Source: Candidatus Eremiobacteraceae bacterium (GTDB lineage: Bacteria; Vulcanimicrobiota; Vulcanimicrobiia; Eremiobacterales; Eremiobacteraceae). From it: DNA of 51,448 nt. Under the pieces are notes generated by a model. The model saw only the letters and a list, made by a program, of their open reading frames with translations. It had not been told where the DNA came from and ran no database searches. The stretch is from the NCBI GenBank assembly GCA_036511855.1, contig DATCBN010000085.1, positions 1 to 51,448 of the forward strand, in the 5' to 3' direction. Positions within the stretch are counted from its first letter, which is position 1, and each line of letters opens with the position of its first letter. Position numbers and translations under genes: made by a program. Shown piece after piece: positions 34,391 through 42,095 of the stretch.

Positions 34391-34506
34391 GGGCGAGCAT
34401 CGCTCGCCCATCTGATTTTGTAGGAGGGTGAGCAACCCGTACTAGGGTGAGCAACGCTCACCCAATTGGGCAAGCGATGCTTGCCCTAGTACAATGGCCC
34501 TCCTAC
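34387..34506. repeat. REP-like repeat, copy E (solitary hairpin plus nested pair)
   Basis: A lone unit GTAGGGGCGAGC/GCTCGCCC (34387-34409) is followed by an outer element opening with GTAGGAGGGTGAGC (34420) and closing with CCCTCCTAC (34506). A 54-bp inner unit, GTACTAGGG to CCCTAGTAC (34439-34492), is inserted in it, with hairpins GGGTGAGC/GCTCACCC and GGGCAAGC/GCTTGCCC. It lies between the convergent WYL and threonine aldolase genes, and both stop codons are within its GTAG ends. Confidence 0.9.
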
Positions 34507-35534
34507 AAAGAGACGCTTGCGAGGCGATCTGCGGCTTCGAGGACGTCGGCGCGAGAGACGTCGAGGTGCGTGACTGCGCGGAAGCGGCCGCCGCCCACGT
34601 CGTTGACGGCAACGCCCGCAGCTCGCCAAGCCGCGTGCAATCCGGGCAGCGATGCGCCGCGCGGAGCGAACAAGACGATGTTGGTCTGCACGCTCGCCGG
34701 GTCGCAATCGAACTTGCCGCTGCTTGCAAGCGACTCCGCGAACGATCGCGCGTTGGCGTGATCCTCGTGCAGCCGCTTGGGTCCGTCTTCGAGCGCGACG
34801 AGCGCCGCGGCGGCCAGCACGCCCACTTGGCGCATGCCGCCGCCGACCATCTTGCGATAGCGCCGGCACTGCGCGATGAAGTCACGCGATCCTGCAACCG
34901 CCGAACCGATCGGCGCTCCCAAACCTTTTGAAAAACAGATATTCACCGAATCGGCATCCGCGCACAGAGCAGCCGCGCTGACGTTCAATGCGACGGCGGC
35001 GTTGAAAAGGCGGGCACCGTCGAGGTGCACTTTGATATCTCGCGCATGCGCCACGTCGGCAACGGCCTTGAACTGCGCGGCGCTCGGCGCGCGACCGCCG
35101 CCGCGGTTGTGCGTGTTCTCGTAACAAACGAGCCTTGTCGGCGGTGAATGGACATCGCGCCCTCGGATAGCGCGTTCGACTTCGCCGGGGTCCAATATGC
35201 CGTCGTGGTTGGGGACTTCCCGCACGTGCACGCCGCCGAGGGCCGACACACCGCCCAGTTCGTAATAAAAAATGTGGGCCTCATCGCCGACGATGATCTC
35301 ATCGCCGCGCCCGCAATGCGAGAGTACGCTCACGAGATTGGCTTGCGTGCCGCTTGTGACGAAGAGGGCGGCTTCGGTGCCGAGCGTCCGAGCGCACTCG
35401 GATTCAAGGCGATGCACGGTCGGGTCTTCGTCGTAGACATCGTCACCGACATCGGCGGCAGCCATCGCCGATCGCATCTTCTGCGAGGGCTTGGTCAAGG
35501 TGTCGGATCGAAGATCGATGACGCGTTCTGGCAT
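34503..35534 (-). CDS. ltaE: Low-specificity L-threonine aldolase
   Basis: 343 residues of PLP-dependent fold type I. Landmarks are DLRSDTLTKPS (start), GDDVYDEDPTV, DEAHIFYYE with His86 stacking the cofactor, HLDGARLFNAA, and Lys203 in CFSKGLGAP as the Schiff-base residue. It cleaves threonine/allo-threonine to glycine and acetaldehyde. ATG 35534 is chosen because family members start MI.DLRSDT; this leaves four bases after the amidohydrolase stop. It ends the operon of three binding lipoproteins and an amidohydrolase, suggesting use of imported peptide-derived amino acids. The stop TAG comes from repeat E. Confidence 0.9.
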   Translation of the reverse strand: MPERVIDLRSDTLTKPSQKMRSAMAAADVGDDVYDEDPTVHRLESECARTLGTEAALFVTSGTQANLVSVLSHCGRGDEIIVGDEAHIFYYELGGVSALGGVHVREVPNHDGILDPGEVERAIRGRDVHSPPTRLVCYENTHNRGGGRAPSAAQFKAVADVAHARDIKVHLDGARLFNAAVALNVSAAALCADADSVNICFSKGLGAPIGSAVAGSRDFIAQCRRYRKMVGGGMRQVGVLAAAALVALEDGPKRLHEDHANARSFAESLASSGKFDCDPASVQTNIVLFAPRGASLPGLHAAWRAAGVAVNDVGGGRFRAVTHLDVSRADVLEAADRLASVSL

Positions 35535-35538
35535 GGCG

Positions 35539-37065
35539 TCAGGTGGCGCCGGCATCGTAGCGGACGTCGCCCGCAACCACGGTCATGGTCACCTTGAGGT
35601 CCTTGATCTCAGTCGGCGCGACGGCGTCTATCGGCCGGTCTAGGATCGCGAAGTCGGCTGCCATGCCGGGGGCGATCGTGCCACGCTCGCGTTCTTCATA
35701 GGCCAGCATGGCGGCGTCGGACGTGTACGCTCGCAACGCATCGTCGATGGAAAAGCGTTCGGCGGCAACGTGATGGTTGACCAGGCTGTGGATCCCTAGG
35801 AGGGAGGATAGCTTCGTCACCGGGCTGTCGGAGCCGCCGCACACGACGCATCCGGCGCGCCGCGCGCTGGCGAACAGATTCATCTCGAGGGCGCGCCCGG
35901 AGCCGAGGCGCTTTGCGTACATCCCGTCGTCTCCGCCCCACAGATAGTCGAAAGCAGGCTGCATGGAAAGGAGCAGACCGCATCGCGCCGCGCGCGCGAT
36001 CTGGTCCGGACGCGCGATTTCGAAGTGATCGATCGACGGCCGCAATCCCGGCAATGGGCCGCGCTTGGCGATCACCGCTTCCCACGAAGCGATCGCCTCT
36101 TCGATCGCGCGATCCCCGATGGCGTGAACGCCGAGCGACAAGCCGGCTTCTGCGGCTTCATCGAAGAGTTCTGTCAGATGATCCCGGTTGACGTACAGCT
36201 TGCCGTGCCCGCGGAGCGGATCGTCGCAGTAATCGTCGCCGACCGCAGCCGTGCGCGATCCGATCGATCCGTCCAAGAAGATGTCGCCGCCGAAAACCCT
36301 CCCGCCGAGCTTTCGAGCCTTCGTGACGCTGTGCGTGCACGACTTAGAGATCACGCGCAGCGGCAGACCGGCATTGGCGAGATAGATCGACTGTAAGGCG
36401 TCGAGCGGCGCGTCGCCTTCGATGACGTTGTGCACGGTCGTGATGCCGGCCCGAAGCGCGATGCGCGCCGCGCGTTCGTCCGCACGGCGCAGCGAGTCGA
36501 CCGGGAGCGCTGCAAAAAGCGCGTTCTGCGCATAGTAATTCGCGGCCTCGAACAGCCGGCCGGTGAGTTCGCCGTCGTCGTCTTTCTCGGCTCCGATTTT
36601 CTCGCTCACGCCGAACATCGCGGCCGCGGCGCTGTTGACCACGCACGAGTGCGCATCGATGCGAGAAAGCAGGCACGGCCGGTCTCCGGTGACCGCGTCC
36701 AACTCTTTGCGCAGCGGCGGCCTTCCTTCGGCCAATCGATGATCCTCGTATGATCCGGCGAAGATCAGCGGTTCGCGCAGGCGCGCCACTTGGGCCAGGA
36801 TCGAGGGCACGTCGCGGCACGCGCCGATGTCGTGCTCGCCCGAGGCGAGACCCGTACCCGTGAGGTGCATGTGGCAATCGTGAAAGCCCGGATAGAGCGC
36901 GCCGCCGCGGCAATCGACGACGGCAACTTCGCTTCCGAGTCCCGTCGGCGCGGCATCGAGCACGCGCTCGATCTTGCCGTCGCGCACGAGTACGCCGGCG
37001 CCGCGCGGCACGAGGCCGCCCGGCGTGCCCAAACGCGCGTTCGTGAACGCGACGCTTCCGGTCAC
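35539..37065 (-). CDS. YtcJ-like metal-dependent amidohydrolase
   Basis: 508 residues of amidohydrolase family 3. The metal-binding HxH is in FHDCHMHLTG, with further ligands in VHAIGDRAI and the Asp in GGSDSPV. The C-terminal APGMAADFAILDRPI is the usual beta-sandwich return. Members hydrolyse N-acyl or cyclic amide substrates; the exact one is unknown. It starts at GTG 37065, four bases after the upstream lipoprotein stop, and is followed four bases on by ltaE, so it is in the middle of the operon. Confidence 0.9.
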   Translation of the reverse strand: MTGSVAFTNARLGTPGGLVPRGAGVLVRDGKIERVLDAAPTGLGSEVAVVDCRGGALYPGFHDCHMHLTGTGLASGEHDIGACRDVPSILAQVARLREPLIFAGSYEDHRLAEGRPPLRKELDAVTGDRPCLLSRIDAHSCVVNSAAAAMFGVSEKIGAEKDDDGELTGRLFEAANYYAQNALFAALPVDSLRRADERAARIALRAGITTVHNVIEGDAPLDALQSIYLANAGLPLRVISKSCTHSVTKARKLGGRVFGGDIFLDGSIGSRTAAVGDDYCDDPLRGHGKLYVNRDHLTELFDEAAEAGLSLGVHAIGDRAIEEAIASWEAVIAKRGPLPGLRPSIDHFEIARPDQIARAARCGLLLSMQPAFDYLWGGDDGMYAKRLGSGRALEMNLFASARRAGCVVCGGSDSPVTKLSSLLGIHSLVNHHVAAERFSIDDALRAYTSDAAMLAYEERERGTIAPGMAADFAILDRPIDAVAPTEIKDLKVTMTVVAGDVRYDAGAT

Positions 37066-37069
37066 GCCG

Positions 37070-38719
37070 TCAGATGCTCCACTCCCACGTATTCCAAAAC
37101 GCCGTCGCGGCGTGCGCCGGTTTGTAGCCCTCGAAGTCGACGTTTGCCACGTCCTGCTCGTCGGCGAATCCGACGATGATGCTCGGCAACTCTTGCGCGA
37201 TGATCTTCTGCACCTGTGAGTACGCGCGCTTGCGCACCGACTGATCGAACGACGTCAGCGCGATTTTCTCGGCGGCGTCTAAACGTTTGTCGCAGAAGCG
37301 ATCGTTGTTCTGCCCGTTCGGCGGGATTTGATCGCACATGTACTGCGTGGAGTCGTCGGGGTCTGCGCCGTTGATCCACGCTCCGAGCGCGATGTCGAAC
37401 TTGCCGGATTGCAGCGTACCGCCTTCGCCTGCGCTTGCGAAAAAGATCGGCGAAGCGACGCTTTTCGAGGTTATGTCGACGCCGATCGCCTTCCATTGCG
37501 ACTGCACGATCGCGGCGATCGTCGTTGAGACCACCGAACCGGACGGATAGGTGATGGCGAGCGCCAACCGCCGTCCGTCCTTTGTCCGTATGCCGTCCGC
37601 ACCCATCAGCCAGCCGCTCTGATCGAGCACCGCGTTGGCCTTGGCCGGATCGAAACCGAAGTGAGCGACGTCGGGCTCGTAAGCCCACGAGAAGACCGGT
37701 TGATCGGAGTCGGCCGGCGTGTAGATGCCGTGCAGCGCTTCGTCGCAGAGGCGCTTCTTGTCGAGCGCATAGGCAAGGGCCTGACGCACGCGGACGTCGG
37801 CGAGAATCGGATTCGCATTGTTCAGGTAGATCTGGGAGTACTGCGTGAACGGCGTGAGATAGCGACGCGTGCCGGGGATGTTCGCAAGGCTCGGCGCCTG
37901 CGACGACGGCGCCCGGTACTGGAGATCGATTTCTCCGGTCTTCAGTTGCGTGAGCAGCGTGTTCTGATCGGGGACGATGGATATATCGACTTCTTTGAGC
38001 TTAGGCGCACCGCGCCAATACGACGGATTCGCCAGCAGTTTGATGAGCCGCCCTTTTTCGTAGGAGACGACGCGGAACGGGCCGGTGCCGACCGGCGTGC
38101 GATTGAAATCGACCCGATTAAGGTCCTGATAGCGGCTCAAGAGATGCTTCGGCAGGATGGGGATGGGCGTGGCGCTCATCGTGAAGAAGCTTGCGATGAA
38201 CGGGGCGTATGGCTTCTTGAGATGGACGACGATCGTGTGGTCATCGCGCTTGTCGATCGCGGCGATATCGTCGTACCCTTGCCGGGTGCCGACGAAGTTG
38301 CGTGGATTCATGACTTGCTGCCACGTGAAGATCACATCGTCGGCCGTGAACGGAGCGCCATCTTGCCAGTTGACGCCGCGCCGCAGGTGGTAGACGATGG
38401 AAAGACCATTGCGCGCGATGTCGCCGTTGGCCAACGTCGGAACCCGCTCAGCGAGTTCGGGTTCGTACTCGTTCTTGTCGTTCCAATTGTAAAGATAGCC
38501 CGCCCAGAACATCGAGACGTCGACGTCGATCGCCGAAGTGCCGACGAGCGGGTTGAGCGTGTCGGGTTCGTTGAACAGACCCCAGCGCAGCACACCGGCA
38601 ATGGTGTGAGGATTGCCGGCGGCGACGGGCGTGCCTGACTGCGTGGAGACCTTTGTGCATCCCGGCGTGACGATGGCCAATGCGAGCAGCAACGCGCGAC
38701 CGGCTTGCTCTATCTTCAA
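37070..38719 (-). CDS. Peptide/nickel-type ABC substrate-binding lipoprotein, third of three
   Basis: About 549 residues, SBP_bac_5 family. The start is probably TTG 38719, whose TTGA overlaps the previous stop; a GTG at 38728 is possible. A signal peptide (GRALLLALAIVTPGC) ends in a lipobox-like PGC. Family motifs: LRWGLFNEPDTLNPLVG, YHLRRGVNWQDGAPFTADDV and WRGAPKLKEVDI. The C-terminus ends AFWNTWEWSI, as in its neighbours. These proteins capture oligopeptides for an ABC importer, but no permease or ATPase is nearby. It is the closest of the three to SBP-A in sequence. Confidence 0.85.
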   Translation of the reverse strand: MKIEQAGRALLLALAIVTPGCTKVSTQSGTPVAAGNPHTIAGVLRWGLFNEPDTLNPLVGTSAIDVDVSMFWAGYLYNWNDKNEYEPELAERVPTLANGDIARNGLSIVYHLRRGVNWQDGAPFTADDVIFTWQQVMNPRNFVGTRQGYDDIAAIDKRDDHTIVVHLKKPYAPFIASFFTMSATPIPILPKHLLSRYQDLNRVDFNRTPVGTGPFRVVSYEKGRLIKLLANPSYWRGAPKLKEVDISIVPDQNTLLTQLKTGEIDLQYRAPSSQAPSLANIPGTRRYLTPFTQYSQIYLNNANPILADVRVRQALAYALDKKRLCDEALHGIYTPADSDQPVFSWAYEPDVAHFGFDPAKANAVLDQSGWLMGADGIRTKDGRRLALAITYPSGSVVSTTIAAIVQSQWKAIGVDITSKSVASPIFFASAGEGGTLQSGKFDIALGAWINGADPDDSTQYMCDQIPPNGQNNDRFCDKRLDAAEKIALTSFDQSVRKRAYSQVQKIIAQELPSIIVGFADEQDVANVDFEGYKPAHAATAFWNTWEWSI

Positions 38720-40347
38720 ATGCTCCACTCCCACGAATTCCAGAATTCCGTCACCGCCGGTGCGGGCCTGTACCCATGCAGCGTATCGCGAACGGCATCC
38801 AGCCGTTTGGTCCAGTAGAGGAAGTCCAGCGGCGCGTCCTGCGCCAGCAGCGCGTCGATGCGCGAGTACGCGGCCGCTCGCACGGACCGATCGAAGTTCG
38901 TCATGCCGATGTGCAATTGCGCGTCGATGCGCGGGTCGCAATAAAAGGTCGTGTTGTATCCCGCCGGTGGAATCTGATCGCACGCGAACAACGTGTCGTC
39001 GTCGGGGTCGACGCCGCCTATCCATCCGTCGTGCGCGACGTCGAAATTGCCGTTCTTCAGGATCCCGCCCGCTTGTTTCGCAGCTTCCAAAAGGCTGGTC
39101 GGGTACGACTTCAGTTCGATCGCGATGCCGATCTGCTTCATCATGTTTTGGAAAACCGGCGCTAACCGCACCGAGTCGCCCCTGCCCGACGAGTACGCGA
39201 ATACCAGCGCAAGCGCTTTGCCGTCTTTGTGGCGGACGCCGTCCGGGCCAAGGAGCCAGCCTGCCGCGCTCAACAGCGCAGCGGCGCCTTTGGGATCGTA
39301 CTTCGCGGTGTGCACGTTCGGATCGAAAGCCCACGTTCCAGGCAACTGGTCACCTTCAGCGGGAATCGCTGCGCCACGCATGACCGTGCGGACCACGTAG
39401 TCGCGGTCGACGCCCATGGATATCGCGCGCCGCACTCGGACATCGTCGAGCGGAGCGTGCTGGGTGTTGAACTCCAGGTACCAATATTCGGCGAATGTGG
39501 TGTTCAGGACGTGCACGCCCGGAATGGTGGACAGATCTTGCCTCAGCGAGCTTGGCGGATCATAAAAGAGATCGGCTTCACCGGTCTTCATCATCACGGC
39601 GCGCGTATTGGCGTCGGGCACGATCAGGTAGTCGATCTCGCGCAGGCGCGGAGGACCGCGCCAATAGTTCGGATTGGCGGTCAACACGACGCCGCTGGAC
39701 GGATCGAATGATTTGACGATGAAAGGTCCTGTGCCGACGGGCATGATGTTGTACGCCGCGTGATTGATGTCGTGCAGATTCGCAAGCAGATGTGCCGGCA
39801 GAATGGACATCGGCGTCGGGCCGGGACCGAAATACTCGGCGATCGCCGGCGCATATGGATGGACCAGGTGCACGACGACGGTGTGTGGGTCTGGGGCGAC
39901 CATGCTCGCGATGTCGTCCCAGCCGGATCTGCTGATGATGTTATTGTCCCCGCTCATGATCGCGTGCCACGTGAAGATGACGTCGCGCGCTTCGAATGGG
40001 GCGCCGTCGTGCCATTTGACCCCGGTGCGGAGATGATACGTGATCGTCCGGCCGTCGCGACTGATGCCGCCGTTGGCCGGAGTCGGGATTTCGGTCGCGA
40101 GTTCAGGCTCCAGGTCGCCGCGATCGTTCACGAGGTAAAGCCATGCGCCCCACAACATGCCGAGGTCGACGGCGGACTGTATGCTGCTGAGCTCGGGGAC
40201 GAGCGAGTCCATCGACCCCGCGCCGACGATCCGCAAGACGCCCGTGCCCGCGGCGGGGGGCGCGGTCGTGCTGGAGATCTTCGTGCACGCCGACGACGAA
40301 AGCAAAAGAACTATGGCGACGCACGAGGCGGCGGCCCGCAGGGTCAT
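38716..40347 (-). CDS. Peptide/nickel-type ABC substrate-binding lipoprotein, second of three
   Basis: 543 residues, SBP_bac_5 family. ATG 40347 shares its A with the preceding stop (TGATG). The signal peptide ends in lipobox SSAC (MTLRAAASCVAIVLLLSSSA then Cys). Motifs: TYHLRTGVKWHDGAPFEARD, PVGTGPFIVKSF, and the shared end FWNSWEWSI. It is more diverged from SBP-A and SBP-C than they are from each other, so ligand choice may differ. It is co-transcribed and translationally coupled in the triple cluster. Confidence 0.85.
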   Translation of the reverse strand: MTLRAAASCVAIVLLLSSSACTKISSTTAPPAAGTGVLRIVGAGSMDSLVPELSSIQSAVDLGMLWGAWLYLVNDRGDLEPELATEIPTPANGGISRDGRTITYHLRTGVKWHDGAPFEARDVIFTWHAIMSGDNNIISRSGWDDIASMVAPDPHTVVVHLVHPYAPAIAEYFGPGPTPMSILPAHLLANLHDINHAAYNIMPVGTGPFIVKSFDPSSGVVLTANPNYWRGPPRLREIDYLIVPDANTRAVMMKTGEADLFYDPPSSLRQDLSTIPGVHVLNTTFAEYWYLEFNTQHAPLDDVRVRRAISMGVDRDYVVRTVMRGAAIPAEGDQLPGTWAFDPNVHTAKYDPKGAAALLSAAGWLLGPDGVRHKDGKALALVFAYSSGRGDSVRLAPVFQNMMKQIGIAIELKSYPTSLLEAAKQAGGILKNGNFDVAHDGWIGGVDPDDDTLFACDQIPPAGYNTTFYCDPRIDAQLHIGMTNFDRSVRAAAYSRIDALLAQDAPLDFLYWTKRLDAVRDTLHGYRPAPAVTEFWNSWEWSI

Positions 40348-42002
40348 CAGATGCTCCACTCCCACGTGTTCCAAAACGTCGTGACCGCGTGCGCCGGTTT
40401 ATAGCCTCTGAGGTCGACGTTGGCGATGTCTTGACGAGCGACGTACCAGATGAAGATGGTCGGTACTTGCTCGGCGAGGATCGACTGGATCGTGTCGTAG
40501 GCCGGTTTGCGCTTGGCCGGATCGTACTCGTTCAGCGCGATGTGCTCGGCAGCGTCCAACTTCGGGTCGCAGAAGAAGTACTGATTCTGCCCGCCCATGG
40601 ACGGGAACTGGTCGCACATGAAGTTGACCGAATCGTCCGGGTCCACGCCGTTGATCCACGAATAGAATCCCGTGTCGTACTTACCGGTCTGCAATAGGCC
40701 TCCCGCGCCGTAGCTCGCGAACATCAGCGCCGAATCGGCGTTCTTCACGTCGCCCTTCACGCCGACCGCCTGCCATTGTTCCTGCACGACCGCTTCCAAG
40801 TTGCGCGTCTCGGCGGCGCCCGTCGTGCCCGTCATTCCTAGCTCGAGCGTCTGGCCGTTTTTGTGACGGAAGCCATCGCCGCCCATCGTCCACCCGGCCG
40901 CGTCGAGAAGTGCGGCCGCCTTGGCCGGGTCGTAGTCGTAGGTCATCACGTTCGCGTTGTGCGCCCAAAGAAACGGCGGCTGGTCGGTGTCGGCCGGGAT
41001 GTACAGACCGTGTGAGATTTTCGCGATCAGATCGTGCTTGTTGATCGCATAGGCGAGGGCGCGGCGGACGCGCAGGTCGGCGAGAATCGGGTTGTGCAGA
41101 TTCAGCGCGATCTGGCGGTACTGGGTGAAGGGAGTGTGATAGACGTGCGTGCCGGGAATCTCTGCGAGGCTCTCGGCTTGTGAAGAGGGCGCGTTGTATT
41201 CGAAATCGAGTTCGCCGGTCTTCAATTGGGTGAGGATGGTGGTCTCATCGGGGATGATCTCGTAGTCGATCTCGCGGATCTTGGGCGCGCCGCGCCAGTA
41301 ATCTTGATTCGCGACCATCTTGATGAGGCGGCCCTTATCGTACTCCACGACCTTGAAAGGGCCTGTGCCGACCGGGATGCGGTTGAAGTCGACCTTGTTG
41401 ATGTCCGGGTACTTCGATAGGATGTGTTTGGGCAGGATGGGATACGCGGTGCTCGACATCGTGAAAAATGTCGCGACGAACGGCGCCCACCGCTTCTTCA
41501 AATGGACGACGATCGTGAAATCGTCCTTCTTGTCGATAGACGCGATATTTGAATAGCCGACCCTGCTGCCCACGAAGTTGGCGTTGTTCATCACTTGCTG
41601 ATACGTGTAGATGACATCGTCGGCGGAAAACGGTGCGCCGTCCTGCCACTTCACATGCGGTCTTAGGTGATAGGTGATCGCAAGTCCGTCGGCGCTGATG
41701 CCGCCGTTCGTCGTGGTGGGCTCGTCGGTGGCAAGCTCCGGCACGAATTTGTTCTCGTCGCTCCAGTTGAGAAGATAGCCGCCCCAGAACATCGAGAGGT
41801 CGATCTCTATCTGCTGATTGCCCACCACCGGGTCCATGGTGTCCGGCTCGGCGACACCGCCCCAGCGCAGGAGCCCGGAGACGGTGTGGGGATTTCCTCC
41901 GCCTCCGGTTGGCGCTGCGGTCTCGGTGCTGACTTTCGTGCAGGCCGCCAACCCGATCGCGGCCACGGCGGCTAAAGCGATGAACAAGTGTGAACGGCGC
42001 AT
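40347..42002 (-). CDS. Peptide/nickel-type ABC substrate-binding lipoprotein, first of three
   Basis: 551 residues, SBP_bac_5 family. The lipoprotein signal is clear (MRRSHLFIALAAVAAIGLAA then Cys), with a Gly/Thr-rich linker. Motifs: LRWGGVAEPDTMDPVVG, YHLRPHVKWQDGAPFSADDV, GTGPFKVVEYDKGRLIK, and the end FWNTWEWSI. It heads the operon, with GGAG about 10 bases before ATG 42002, and diverges from the PDZ-7TM-GAF gene. Two paralogues, an amidohydrolase and ltaE follow, pointing to uptake and breakdown of peptides or acyl-amino acids. Confidence 0.9.
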   Translation of the reverse strand: MRRSHLFIALAAVAAIGLAACTKVSTETAAPTGGGGNPHTVSGLLRWGGVAEPDTMDPVVGNQQIEIDLSMFWGGYLLNWSDENKFVPELATDEPTTTNGGISADGLAITYHLRPHVKWQDGAPFSADDVIYTYQQVMNNANFVGSRVGYSNIASIDKKDDFTIVVHLKKRWAPFVATFFTMSSTAYPILPKHILSKYPDINKVDFNRIPVGTGPFKVVEYDKGRLIKMVANQDYWRGAPKIREIDYEIIPDETTILTQLKTGELDFEYNAPSSQAESLAEIPGTHVYHTPFTQYRQIALNLHNPILADLRVRRALAYAINKHDLIAKISHGLYIPADTDQPPFLWAHNANVMTYDYDPAKAAALLDAAGWTMGGDGFRHKNGQTLELGMTGTTGAAETRNLEAVVQEQWQAVGVKGDVKNADSALMFASYGAGGLLQTGKYDTGFYSWINGVDPDDSVNFMCDQFPSMGGQNQYFFCDPKLDAAEHIALNEYDPAKRKPAYDTIQSILAEQVPTIFIWYVARQDIANVDLRGYKPAHAVTTFWNTWEWSI

Positions 42003-42095
42003 AGCGGCGGCTTCTCCAACTAGAGCGGGCAGCGAAGCGGATGACCACCGTACTTAGGTGCCGTCACGCGTTCCATCCTGCACGGCGCGCGCGTC

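Noticed and set aside
37661..38638. A 325-codon frame antisense to the third binding lipoprotein
   Set aside because: Same explanation: a shadow of a well-supported gene with acidic/Arg-rich, motif-free translation.
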